Shown one piece after another: positions 10,569 to 23,600 of a DNA stretch of 64,000 nucleotides; position 1 is the first letter of the stretch; every line of letters starts with the position of its first letter. The stretch is taken from contig JASAMV010009006.1 in NCBI GenBank assembly GCA_030248065.1, forward strand, positions 1 through 64,000, given 5' to 3'. The notes beneath the pieces were generated by a model that saw only the letters and a program-made list of their open reading frames with translations, had not been told where the DNA came from and searched no databases. Both the position numbers and the translations under genes were made by a program. The stretch comes from Rhynchonema sp. JSB1_4 (lineage: Eukaryota > Nematoda > Chromadorea > Monhysterida > Xyalidae).

Positions 10569-13313
10569 TCAATACCTAAGAAATCCATGTTCAGCGGCGT
10601 CAGGCGGCAGCGCACATCCCTCCACCACGCACTCAAAGAATTGCTGTGGCGTTAATCGACTAATTGGATTGATCGACAATAATCGTGATATGATATCGCG
10701 TAGTGGATCCTGAAGAGATTCGAGCATCTTTTTTGAAATTCAAATTTCAAGAAAGCAACCAACTACACGTACGTCTCGTCTGAGATCAGTGTCAAATTCG
10801 TCCACTTTCGGCGCTTCGAACCCCTCGTAGTTCAATTGACTGCCTCGAAGGAACAGTTTGCAGAGATCCTGTTCGGTAAAGGGCAGCTTGCCGGTGGCGC
10901 ACTGAAATGGGGAGATCTGTGTATAATTCTCTCGTATGATAATTCCTAGGTAAAATGTCTCGAAAGCGATCATGTGGCAAAAATCCATGTTTTCACTCAC
11001 CTCGAATAATACGACCCCCATCGACCACATGTCGAGGGCGGGCGTGTATTCGTTTCGGTCAACAATGTTGGCGCCAACCTGCCATGAATGCGAAACCATT
11101 CATCAATGTATTACTTGCAGAATATTCAAATTTAAAAAATTGACCGGGAACATTGCGTCGATTTGTTGTTCATTCGTAAACACATATTTTACAATACAAA
11201 ACATTGTAATGAAACATTCCAACCTTGAAGCATTATGAATTCGTAGTTTGAACATCTACAGTACGTGTATGTGCGTGAAAATCGTAAATCCCACCTATTT
11301 CACATAATCAAAAACATCAGCCAGCTAGCTAACCCACCTCCGGTGCCATGTACATCGGAGTGCCTGTGAGTATGACACTCTCTTTGCGCAACGGCCCAGC
11401 CACGCGACTACAGCCAAAGTCGGACAATTGAGCAAGTTTGATAGTTGGCTGCTTGCCAACGTTATTATTATTATTATTGTTATTGGTATTGTCAGTATCA
11501 GCCGCAGTATCAGCAGCGTAGGTGATCAGTATATTGCTGGATTTGATGTCGCGATGCACAATGTCCCGACCGGCCACCGCCATGTATGCGTCCGCCATGT
11601 GACAGGCGACTGTGCGAAGATTGTCCAACGTGAGACGTCCGTGTCTGAAACATCAGCTATTAGCATGTGCATGAATGAGCACCTTGGGCACTATGGAGTT
11701 GGGGAAGTACACGCCGCTGCGATAGCTTGCGCGCACGCATGCACTGACGATGGCATGATGCACCGCAGCAGTCAATTACTTGCGCTCTGGCTGCATAGCA
11801 CACGGATGGTTTAGAAGAGACACACAATGGCCAGCCGGCTGACGTTTCCCACAAGGGCTATGCAGATAAAACATCATAACGACAAGTGGCCAAGCTAAAT
11901 ACAAGTCGAAGCTCACCTGTCAATGTGTATGGCCAAATCGGTGTCACACAAGTCCATCACGAGGAACACAGCGCCGAAGGCACCGGGCAGGCTGGATGAA
12001 CTGCCAGACACTGAGTGGAAGACGGTCAGGTAGTTGACGACGTGTGTGTTGTGCAGTCGACGCACTGTCTCGATCTCGATCTTGTTCATGTTCACCTGTG
12101 CGTGTGGATATATGTGGATGGATGATGTTTCACAATTTTAAAATTTACAAGTGACGGTGGTCCTGAAAGTCTTAATCAGTCAAGGATGTTCAGCGGCCAG
12201 GGATATTGGATCTATTGGCTTCGCGAACAATACAGATGGACTTTTCAAAAACAGCGGTTTTGACGAGCAGGGGAAGTATCCCAATTTTATCTGGTCAGAA
12301 ATCGAGGCCAGTTATGTTTTGTCCTGCGCTATTTTGTCGACTCACAGAACACCCACCTCAGCAGGTATGCGTTTGATGGCCACCCGAGTACCATCGCGTG
12401 CATGTCTGCCTTTGTACACGGTGCCGAAAGTGCCCTCGCCCAACAGATCGGATTCGGAGAAGATGTAGTCGCCCACTCTGTGCTCAGCTTCACCCGTGGC
12501 TGCATTGGTCAACTGGAAAGTTACAGAATAAACTATGAAAATATATGGGTGTATATAAATAATATGATAATGATAAATAATAATATAAAATATATGTACA
12601 TTTGACACGTCTGTAAAATCTTAGATCGGATCGATAAATTGAGGGGGACAGAAATGCAGAACTTGCAGGTCACAGAGAAACCCATGTAGGACTGAAAATG
12701 ACAACAACGTTCAGCACATAAACACAAGAACTGAAACTAGATAAAAATCAAGCTCTTTACACCAGTTTTCTTTCGCAGAGACAAACGGTTGACCAGGTCA
12801 GGTGACCATATTGGTGTAAAAACGCCTCTGAAACAAAACCTGCCATAATGAGCCTTCACCACTGTGTGGTTAACATGGCCACCTGACGCACTGACGATGT
12901 TCTGGTGCACCACCCGTCTGTTTAGAAAAAACGAAACGGGCGCATTTCACTGATGTTGCAATCATGCGTTAAATACAATAAGTGCTACATACTTAAGATA
13001 ACTTTACCTGTGCATAACTCCGTTTTGCAATGCTCAATTTAGCGGGTACCACGTCCATTTTCGGACCCGATTCCGTCAGAGTGTCTTCAGACATGTCAAA
13101 CGTGTCAGACATATTGCTGCTGCTGTCAGATGAAGACGAAGAAGTCGATGCTCGAAGCTTGAAGTGTTTCAAATTTGAACTACTCGACGTTGGTGTCCGA
13201 CTATTTTCCTTTTCACCAAAACCGATATTATTCTGAACGTGCTCTGCTACTTCCAACAAGCCTCCGCCAGGTACCACGGGTGAAGACTGCTGACTGCCCT
13301 CTGACGCCGGCAT
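10569..13313 (-). CDS. Serine/threonine protein kinase, complete
   Basis: Exons: 13313-13008, 12512-12357, 12095-11917, 11644-11338, 11078-11001, 10901-10773 and 10709-10569. They give 431 aa and a stop, with all phases consistent. Residues 1-102 are a Ser-rich, probably disordered N-terminus. The kinase domain follows: glycine loop GEGTFGTVYKG (127-137), VAIK lysine 149, HRDIKSSN (HRD 244-246), DFG (289-291), TGTPMYMAPE, DMWSMGVVLFE, and the C-lobe arginine in INPISRLTPQQFF. All catalytic residues are present, so it should be active. About 30 residues rich in Thr, Asp and Asn, including eight consecutive Asn, are inserted between HRD and DFG. The TGTPMYMAPE activation segment and lack of a tyrosine-kinase signature fit a Ser/Thr (STE/MAP3K-like) kinase. 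The exact family is uncertain. There is no clear regulatory domain beyond the catalytic core. Confidence 0.92.
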
Positions 13314-14846
13314 TAGTACGGCTTTGGTGCTCTGTCTTTTAGCGCGTTGAAATTATCGTGCGTGTTGTTTGTTTAGTTTGTTAAGCGCACGTTGACGTTA
13401 TTGACGTTATCAGTTGGAAATTTTTGGACGCGCTGGGGTGTCAGATGAGGACGATGCTCTTCTGAGGAATGAATTTGCTGGGTATTGATACGACAGTTTG
13501 TTCTTCTTGTCATCAGATGATAGCACGTTGAGGTTGACTGGTACGATGTATGTATTTTTTGCGTCCGAGTGTATACCTTTTTCTCTGGAACAGGAAGTAA
13601 CGTGACATTGATAAATGCCGCATGGGCATAAGCCTGTACAGCACTGCCTGGTGATATGGTGAGAATGGAGCACGTTCTACATGTGACCATAGCAAACATG
13701 CTAAGGTTGCGTTAAGACCAATGCGGAATGTCACATTTCCACATTCTATGCATTCCGTATCTAAACACCATTGAGGAAACGGCGCATATGGGGTCATTCA
13801 TGAATGATGACAACTTCCGGCCAACCGGCACACCTGACCTCAATTGTTCTGTGTTGTCGCAAACTTAGCCAACGGCAGAATTTTACTTGCGGAAACTTAC
13901 CGTTTCTACAAAGATGTTCATATAAGCGCGGTTTCGCATTTTCCGCATTCCGCGTTTATCCGAACGCAGCCTCACTGTACATACACCTTGCTCCAGGCTT
14001 AATGATGCATGAATTAACCGCAGAATTATGGTAAAATGTTATAACGACCATTAAACTTATGCTCTCCATTGAAAGAAAGCTGCAGCGGCTATTACTTATG
14101 GTCGCGACTGTAGAGCGAGCAACATGAGTAATTGTCAGTCACAATGCAAGTCGGTCGGTACCGTAATGCGGCACCCACGAAACTTCGAGAAGACTGTATT
14201 CATTACGCAAGAATGTGATGCATAATAATCATGATTTATTTGCAAACGTCAAATCTTCTTAGCGAAGATTAAAAATCACCATGTATTTAATATCAAACAG
14301 GACATCCAGATGACAACAGCATATGCATCAGCACATGTCAGTGCCGTGCACATTATGGAATGACAAAAGTGGCAGGGACATGACAAAAATGCGTCAGGTC
14401 ACCTGAACAAGAGGGAACTACATAACAAGCTCCTGTAACTTTGAGTTTTCCAAAAATATGGTTACTCAGCGCCTATGTGCCTTACATACTGAGTATGCAA
14501 AGCGTAATCTGACCCTACTGTCGTTATTAACAGCAGAAGTTCTGAGAGTGTTCTAGTTCATTATGACCGAACTCAGACTTCACGTGAAGGAAACGTGATC
14601 AGAAAATATTCACAAGTTATTCATCAGTTAGAAAAACATGAGAATCTGAAGAAAATATCAAAGCGATGATAGTTTTCTTTTAAAACTCCTGCCAGAGATG
14701 AAGATGGAAAAAACGGACATTGCACCCGTTCAAAACCCCAGATAGCTGCACATCCGCAAGCCTCAGGGCGCAAATGATGCGTGACTAAATTTTAAGCGAC
14801 AGTAGCGCGGTGCATCTGCGCCTAATACTTTTCAAAACAACAAGAC
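13314..14846. other. Kinase upstream region with a probable MITE relic
   Basis: No gene is recognised. About 13702-13975 has imperfect inverted ends (GTTGCGTT... AATGCGGAATG against CATTCCGC... GAACGCAGC) and reads like an old TIR element. A related CATTCCGC-containing stretch occurs at 6066-6300. The rest shows nothing I can name. Confidence 0.35.
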
Positions 14847-15004
14847 ATGCGCGAGCCGCATGACACCAAAAGCTCCGAGGTTGCACTGCTTTTTTGTTTT
14901 GCGTGCAGTTGGTTTTCATTAGCCAAGACCATTTTAAAGCTCGCCTCGCTCGGTTGGGGTCGCTTTAATTTGCGCAATCCTCGGAAACAAATAACAACAC
15001 AAAC

Positions 15005-15511
15005 GTGCCTGCTTGCTGTTTGTATGATGTGCAGAAATATTTATACAGTGGCCAGCATAATTACACAAAATGCCCACACGGCATGTACACAGAGATGCCA
15101 AAAAGCGCTCAAGCATTGCTAAAGGCTCAGACCGTTCGTTTTTATCATGAAAGCACAGGCAGGGCAGGAGAGAAAAGCAATAAAAATAGAATGCAAGCGC
15201 CCCGTTTTAGGGTACGGGATAGAAAAGCGGCAAAGTTTTTATTCACGTTGTGTCGTGGCGTTATAGATCCCTGTAGGCTTACTGCTGGCAGACAAACGAC
15301 GCTTAAAGTTGCCCAAAAATTTTCTGAGACCAGAAAGAAATCGGTGAGAAAAAGAAAGCCTGGAAATATAGGAATGCCGAGGCCAGGTCAAAACTTTTTA
15401 CCTTTCAGGCTTCCGTGCTCGGACGCAGAGTTGCTACTGGGAAAGTATATGGTAATGGCCATGAGTGTTTTGGACCAGACCCTGCTAAACGTGCCAAGTT
15501 TCATTGAATGA
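15005..15511 (+). CDS. Hypothetical ORF of 168 codons, doubtful
   Basis: This open frame has 168 codons, is basic (many Lys/Arg in its second half) and contains no recognisable domain, signal peptide or membrane span. No splice-linked exon was found. It starts inside another ORF (14847-15122) in a different frame. It could be chance, an exon of an unrecognised gene or a transposon remnant. I would not treat it as a gene without transcript evidence. Confidence 0.12.
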   Translation: MPACCLYDVQKYLYSGQHNYTKCPHGMYTEMPKSAQALLKAQTVRFYHESTGRAGEKSNKNRMQAPRFRVRDRKAAKFLFTLCRGVIDPCRLTAGRQTTLKVAQKFSETRKKSVRKRKPGNIGMPRPGQNFLPFRLPCSDAELLLGKYMVMAMSVLDQTLLNVPSFIE

Positions 15512-15789
15512 GGTCGTTTAAGGTCGCGAATGATGACAGACACCTTTTTTTAAAGCTGCCCGGAATGCTTCTGAACACCCAGGAAGAAATCATACTGATA
15601 AGACAAGCGTGGGAAATACTTGAGTGTTATCTCTATCACTAACATTCAGATCTTGTGTCAAACAAAGTGTAACTTTATGTACGACCGTGACTTTTCAGGC
15701 TTCGAAGTTCAGTCCCTGTTTTTCAGGGGCCCGCCCGATTCAAGCCCAACAACTTGATCTATTTATAGGCTTGGGCTTAGGCTCCAGAG

Positions 15790-15895
15790 GGGACTGCCTG
15801 AATCTGTGCTCCCGGGATTGAACCATCGCACCGTTTCAAACCGTACGACTATAATACGTAACCCTTCACCGGTGGGGGTCGTTTATGCGCAAGAT
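15790..15895 (-). repeat. tRNA-like relic
   Basis: On the minus strand a GGTGAAGGGTTA A-box-like segment is followed by GATGGTTCAATCCCGGG, a good B-box/T-arm. The acceptor stem does not close, so this is not a functional tRNA. It looks like a tRNA-derived pseudogene or SINE head. Confidence 0.4.
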
Positions 15896-17625
15896 AACCT
15901 AATACCGACCACATATCGATTGACAGTGTCATATTGAAAAAAATAGGCGTTTTCCATAATACGGGGGATAACAATAATTCAACACTGCGAGCAGTGCCAA
16001 AGCACACACACAAGGTCCATGTACATATGTATATGTGTGTATATTGGGAGCAAGTGTAGTGAAAATCAAATGAAAATATAGCGCTGCCAGCATATACATA
16101 CGTGCACAGGAGAATTGGAAAAATGCGCGTGTTTTGTTATCATGATGCAACGTTTGGGGCTTGCCTACCATGCTTTGACAAGGCCGGCTGACCTAGACCG
16201 CCAAAACTGCGCGTTATTTACGTTTTTTTCACGGCATGGCAAAATTTCTTCAAATGTTTTCTGTGTTATAAAAGTGAAAAAATATGTTCTTGTTCGAAAC
16301 GTGTCACACAGAAACACAACGTGTGCAACGTGTAGGTAGACTTATGTACGTGAATTTATTTCGCTTGAAATGAAACTGCTGAAAATAAAAGTATACACCA
16401 ACCACCCGCGTCTCTGGTAGCACGTACATTTCGCTGTGCCGCGCAATGTCAGATTGCGTTACATTGTGCGGTTTGTGTTTGAAAAAATCCCCGCACTTGC
16501 GCATATTATATTAAATTTCTTGTTCGGCTTTCTCTGAAAAACTTGGGATCAGAACACAACACAACTTCTTGGTGCGTTCACAAAGGAGGAGCACAGAAAA
16601 TCGACCTGAGCAAATCCATCACTTGTGTTAGCAGAACACAAAAAACGTTTGCTGGTGTTTTACTGACCAGACTTACGCCGCCACGTGGTTTTGGTTTGTT
16701 GGCAAAGCTGCTCAGAGACTGCCAAACTTGTGCTTTTGGACTTGGCAAGAGTGTAGTGGCGACGAGTATATCAGGTTATCTGCTATGATTACAACCGATT
16801 TCAATATTTTTTGAACCAACTTACAAAATGACAAGTGAAAATTCTTACTTTTGATAAAGAGCTACATAAAGGGATGTACGTACATACACTAAAGCTGGAC
16901 AGAATTTGCGAAACGACAAGGCAAAAAAAACAGTTGTTTGGACATGCCACCGTGGATATAAGAATAGAAGAAATTGGTGGAAACTGATATAAACTGGAAA
17001 TATTACCAACAAAAATCTGCGCTTCCAGTGCAAAATGAGCGTTTAGCAAAGTGTTCATCAGGTTTTCCATGTCCAGCAGAGTCGTCATACGTCGAAGTAT
17101 TTTTTATCTTGAGAGTTGAGGAAAAACAATATCCGCGGGAATTATAGTTCTCAGCGACTGAAAATCTCCAGAAAAGCGGATCGGGTGCACATTTTTTGCA
17201 TATCACGGTGCCATGTTACGCAGAAACTGAGACAAACAATTGAACACAACAGTTCTTATGTGGCTAATACAGTACAGTGATCCCTCTTTATATAGATACA
17301 GCCGACATAGATAGCAGTGACACTTTTCATGGCGGAACCCTCATAGTAGATTTTTTCGACGCCACTTTGATCCCCGATAACTTTAACGTCAATAATTAAG
17401 TACAGTTGGTGGATATTCTTCATAGTGACAGAGAAAATGATCGGCCCCGAGACGTGCTACTGTGTGTCACGACCGTAGACTGCAACAAAATTGAGTGACA
17501 AGTCAGGCACAATGGGTATACCTATACCATCTCGGAGATTCGTTAAATAGGTAACGTGTATGTTTGCCTGATTCATCAAGATAACAATCACGTCAATTAA
17601 AAATATATTATTTCTCACAACAATA
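15896..17625. other. Downstream of the dihydroxyacetone kinase gene, no recognised gene
   Basis: Nothing is recognised. ORFs at 16543-16788 (plus) and 16801-17088 (minus) lack signatures. The second is hydrophobic and Ser-rich but not linked by splice sites to the upstream gene, which ends with its own stop at 17626. Confidence 0.3.
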
Positions 17626-20600
17626 TCATTTCTGCGCAATTTTGCCCACCAAAACGCCGACTATGGCTTGAAACCACACATGCACAGCCATAGCACCTGC
17701 ATCGGGCTGCGTCAGATTGTCCTCATGCACATAGCTGGCTCGACCCGCTGCCGATTTCATTGAAGCGGTGGCTTGCACTGCCGAGTTGACTCTCTGCAAA
17801 GGGTGCGATTCAAAAAAAATCACAACAGGGAAACTGGATGATTTTTAATTTGACTTTGCGTGCCGAGAGTTTTGTAGAAACTGTGAAACATTTCCTCTTT
17901 GTAGTATGAGCCACTTGAAAGGCCATGCTGCATGTCCGGAACTTCGCATCCTGGCACTTTTCAATTGCTCACAAGAACTTAAAAAATCCGTTTTAAAACC
18001 CTTCTGTCAAATTAATGAAACGCTCACACTACTCACTTCAGCAGCAGCTCCCAAAGCTGGAGCACTGACATTGTTGTTGTTGGCGAACACATCCCTGATC
18101 GCACATAATGCGTCCACCTGCAAATAAGGTCACATTACTGGATTTTTCTGAGGCAGCAGTGAATCGATTGCGCCTTGAGAAATCAGGATGTATGGCAATG
18201 TGCTGATTTTTTTAATGAGACCAGTTGAATGGCTTGGAAAATAATGTCTCTTTGCTGAGAAGCATACAACCGCATTACAATTGAAACATCAGCAGCACCA
18301 CAATTACAGTGTAGCCCATACGCAGTTACCCACCAAAGTCCTATCGCCCGGATCAGCCTTTCCATATGTCCTAATCGCATTCGTACCTTCATTCAACGCA
18401 CTCAACCAATGGATTGGGTCGCAGGAAGCGATCAGAGATCGGGAGGCCCCTGATAGCAAGAGGCCGTAGATCTGAAACGTCATTGAACAGATAAACACAT
18501 GAAATCGACGTAATAAGGACGGCAGGGATCGGTTAGGTGCTGTCCTGTTTTGCAGATCCCTTCCCTCCCTCCCTTCCATGCGGCACTGGAAAAAAGGAGC
18601 GATACAGCCATGTCTGATCCCGGATCGGATCTGCCTAGGTTGTGATAATAATGTGTGTTTGTGATGCCTCTGAATGGGCGATATTACCGCCTTTTTTGAT
18701 AAGAGTAAAAGTTGTTGTGGACCGGTGCACTTATGTAGGTGTGTATGAAACAGACAAATTTTACGCTGGTCAAAACATATGGTGCACTCACGGCTCCACT
18801 AGTGCCACCGGTGGACGCCTCCCAGACAGTTGACATCTGCTGCAGCAACTCTGACGGACATGCGAAGTTTAGCTGGTCATCGTTAATCGCCCGTTGAATG
18901 GCTGAATTTGAGATTATGTTTGTTTGATTGCTGATTTTCTGCTTATTTGATGCACCAACTCTTGTTGGCACAGAGCCAAGCTCGGTTCTTGGAGTTCGAG
19001 CCAGCGAACGTAAGCCGACGGCAATTGGGCAAGCCAAAATCAGTTTTTCAGAATAAAAAATCAGGTGGACCTTTCGCAACTGAAAGATCGTGGAATCGGC
19101 GAGGCCATCCAATTTAACAGAATTTCAGCTGATACTGAAGATGGCCTGGTGCACGACCGGTTCACTTCTATAGTTCGTCCCATTTGTTCTGTCCCGAGAC
19201 CATACCATATGGAAATGTTAGGCTCAGCAAAGAAAGCAAAAAAAAGAAAAAACATAATGTCGTCAAATCAAAACGGGCGGACCTTGCTGTGAAGGTCGCA
19301 CCGAGTTTTGATACCGACTGACTAGTGCATTTGTATACATCTTTAAGTTGTTGTAGTTTGAAACTCGAGCCAACCTTTAGTGCCCGCTGTCATCGTGCTG
19401 CCGCAATCTCCGTCGCCAGCGGCCTGATCCAAGTGGTTCAGTAATGTTTCATTGTCTTGCAACGCATCACACGCTGCCAGCACACACTTACGGATGATTA
19501 GGGATGTGGAATCTGAGATTTGATCAGATTACGGTTAAGTCCCGAAGTCCCGAAGAGACTGTGATTTGATGCCGGAAGTCCGGCCCGTGCCCCAGGAACT
19601 CCACAAGAACGGGCCTAGCACTAATCGGGTCTCAATCGATCGGGTTCTACACAGCAGTAAAAAAGAGGAGACTTTTGAAATCGAATTGACTTGACGGTGT
19701 CCTGGGTCACCGCCTAATGCGTGAAAACAGAACGAAACCGGACTATAAGAATGTAAACTATATCGCTGTTTCAGGCGTTGGTGTCGTTCGAATATTGTTC
19801 GATCTCAAAATCACTGCAGCGGCTGACTGGACATGTCAACAAGACGGAACCCCCTTTGAAGCTTCAGCAATGCTCAATCCATTAGTCGGATGTTACCCCT
19901 GGATATTGCAGAAACACCGTTTCTCATCAGAATGGTAAACAATTTTTCAGTTGAGACGTTCTATCACGAAACGGGATCAATGATAAGGCATTGTTGACAA
20001 TAATACCTGATACGTTTGCCATTTTGGCGACCCGGTCTGCAGGGACGTCTGTTGAGCGCGCATGTTTGTGAATCAACGGGCTCGACTCGGTCAGGGGCAC
20101 CACCGTACGAGTGGGCCAGCCAACGCAATTAGCGGGCGCGTCTGAAATGCTGGGCTCAGACTAATCCTTCCAATTCGGGATGTGAGCGGACCCTATGAAA
20201 GATCATTGTGTGACATTATATTGTCAGAAGCGTGTCAAACTTCGTAATTGAAACAAATCTGTTGGAAACATGAGTTTTCAACAGTATATGTACTAGTGTA
20301 CCAGTATTACACGACACCCATATGTACCACGTTTGCTCGTGTGTACCCGTCCGATCTGGCAGGCTAAGCAGTGTTTGGCCTGGTTAGTTCTGGGATCAAC
20401 CCCCAGCGGACGGAGCAACATCAAAGTGGTGTCGTGGGTCAACCCAGCCTTCCATCCCTGAGAAGGGTCGGTAAATGGGAAGCAGCAATTGCTGCGGGTA
20501 ACAGGCAACCCATTAGAGTCACCGGCAACGGGTTGTTGGTAGGTCCCTCGCGGAGCCTAAATTCTGCGGAACGCCTTTACCTTTAGTATATGAGTGATAA

Positions 20601-23600
20601 TATTGGTGTTTTCCGATAAAAATCGTGGCCTGAGCACACAACTTTTACGCCGCGCTCCATATCGATTCTATCACTGAATTTCGTAGGACGAATTCAATAC
20701 AACAAAGCTCGAGTCATAACCGATCCGATCACTTTAGTTTGATACCGTCGTCCAAAATAATGTATGTATGTACATGCACACATGTCTTGTCCCGAACTAA
20801 CCGAGTGCTGCGAGTCTATCCGTCTTGTTCGCGTCACCAAGTTTGAGCGCGCTGATTGAGAAACCGTGCATTTCAAGTGACGTCATGTAAAGACCAGCGT
20901 ACAGACGATGCACACGGATGCCACGCGAAACTAGAAATAATCACCGAATGGTATTTCAGTATTTTTGAAGTGAAACCTAGTAGTTTTCAGGGCCTATATT
21001 TTTGGATCTCGAAATTCGAAGATTCAGGTCCGCGCTAGTATGGCCAGCCCAAACAAAGCCCAAAGCGTAATAAAGACGGGGCCGAATGCATAGTCTCATC
21101 CCAAACCGTTTGATTTCTTCTACATATCATAGCTGCACGCCAGCGTTCTTCGCTGGCCTTTATGAAACGAGAAAATTCCACATGACAAGCTAGCAAAGCA
21201 CGCGGTGAAACCGCAGCCGTTAAACTCACCACACCACTGCATCACTTCATTGACAATAATGCCCATTTCCAGCTGTGACACGCCACCAAGGTTATTGATG
21301 AGCAGCACCACTGACGAATCTAAAGAATTTAAATGCACCTTACTGATGTTTCACGAAATTATACTCACACTGCGATCTAACACATTTTGTGGCATAGATC
21401 TGGGACCCGACATTTTTGATCACTGAAGGAATATTGACTGTTGTAATTATGCCAACTTAGCGTCAGGTACTGTAAGTGTGGACCAAGCTAACGAGGTTTT
21501 CACTGAATACAGGGGACACAAGTTACTTATACTGAATGCCACTTTCATTCACCCATAAATCCAATCACAGAAAAGACACCCTGCTTCGAACCTTTTCCAA
21601 GTTTCAACGAGAACGGATTGTCCTCGTTGTTCATGTGACTCAACATCTTGTCAACAATGGTCTTCGCAGCGCAATGTTGTGTTTTCATCACACCAGGTTC
21701 GCCATGCACACCCAGACCCAGACTGATCTCATTCGGATCGAGGCGGAATATCGGTGGCTGGCCGGGCAGACTGCATGAACCGAGACTCACGCCGATTGTG
21801 CCTGCCGAGGGCTGTTTATATTTGGGTTCTGGTGGCTGAATTATGTATTCGTGCAGACCACGACCTTGGAGCACCGTTATTCTTCGGAAATATTGCACAC
21901 ATAGCCAAACTCAAAATAGTCCTGACGCTTGTTCAACATTCTCAGGCAGACGCAGTAAATGGAGCAGATTGGTTGCTCTGATCGGTATATGGTGCACCAG
22001 TTCATCGTCAGTGCAGCGCCATTGACATACCAAATTCACAGCAGCAAAAAACGGGGTCAAACTTCACGCGCGAGCCTACAATAAACAATGTTTCGCCAGT
22101 CTAAAATTAACGTTTCCAGAATCTCTTAGTTTGCGCAGTTCACAATCACAGGTGCCCTGTGATGATCCGATCACCAAGTTTGATATCGGTCAGTGACCTT
22201 CATGTTTGATACAATAAAAGGCGATCTTTGCGACATCAAGTGTCACTGTGTACTGACGAGGACCTGGTGCACCAACCAACACCCAACACAGACCCACCAC
22301 AGTCGAGTTTCGCTTGTTCAATAAAGGTCACAATCTCATCGAGTGGTTTGCCGGCTTCCGACAGCGCTCCCGCCATCTGTGAGAAAAACAAGAAATTTTT
22401 ATGGAAAAAAATATTAAGAAATAATTATCAAATCCCAAAGTTTTCTGGTATACCTTTAGCATCATGAGCGACCCAGCCAGTCCGCGTCTGCCCGTGCTTT
22501 TATTGGGATGCGTCACTGCTGTGTCATCGCCGCACACAATCACACGAATTGGGCCGTTGTGCTGTGAAACATCACGCAGCAAGTATTTGTTGGAAATGCA
22601 ATTTGTGAAAAAATTGCAAAAAAAACTTTTCCAAATAAATAATAGAATGAAAATGATCATAAAAACTTATTTTACAAAATAACTCACCGGCACACAACTG
22701 GCAGCACGCTCAACGGCCAGACCGAAATTCAGTCGATCACCGGTGTAGTTGAATATGAACACGATTGTGCCAGCTGGAAGTCGATTGAACCGTTTGATCT
22801 TTATGTTATCCGTGTTGTAAGTAACCCGTTTCTGCCACAGTGCTCGGACTTGCGAGCTATACAGTATTACAGTATACATGCCGTATGCCAGGTCAACTCC
22901 AACCTAACCCAACCCTGGCGGATGAATGAGCTTGTAAAGCCGATGAAGTTCAATGTGTGATGAGGTTTAATCCGGTTGCAGGACCTCAAGCGGTCAGACC
23001 ACCATGAAATGCCCTCGGCTACTTACAGTATAGTACAGTATATTAATGTAAGACGATCCAATCCATATATCCAAACGTGGGCTGGATTTAGGCTTACACT
23101 ACCCATTATGGATAGTTTATTCGCAAGTTTATACCAGGGTTGTTTCAAAAAAAAAAGTGGTCAATTAAAAAATTTTTTTTTTAAAAAAAAAATTTTTTTT
23201 TTTGAAACTCAGATTTTGCTTTTTTTTTTAATAAAAAAAAGTTGCCCAAAATGGGCTGAAATGTCCAAAAATGGCCTTTTTCGAGGCAAAAAATAGACAC
23301 TTTTTTCTGTGGACGAGACAATTTTTCCAAAATCGCGCCTGCGGCGCCCTGTATTGTCCCCAAATCCGTACAGGGATGCGCGGGGCTGGTCTTTTATAGT
23401 GATGTGGCACCGATAATGTACTACTACATGCTACTACACATGTATATATGCAGGTCTGGTGCAAAACCGGGCGCGCAAAGTCGATCTGACGCGCAAGATT
23501 TGGGCTGTAATCGATATTTTGATGGTCGTATATCAGATATACGGCATTAGATGCATTAAAATACGTTGTACGGCATGCTACAATACATCAGAGTAACATC

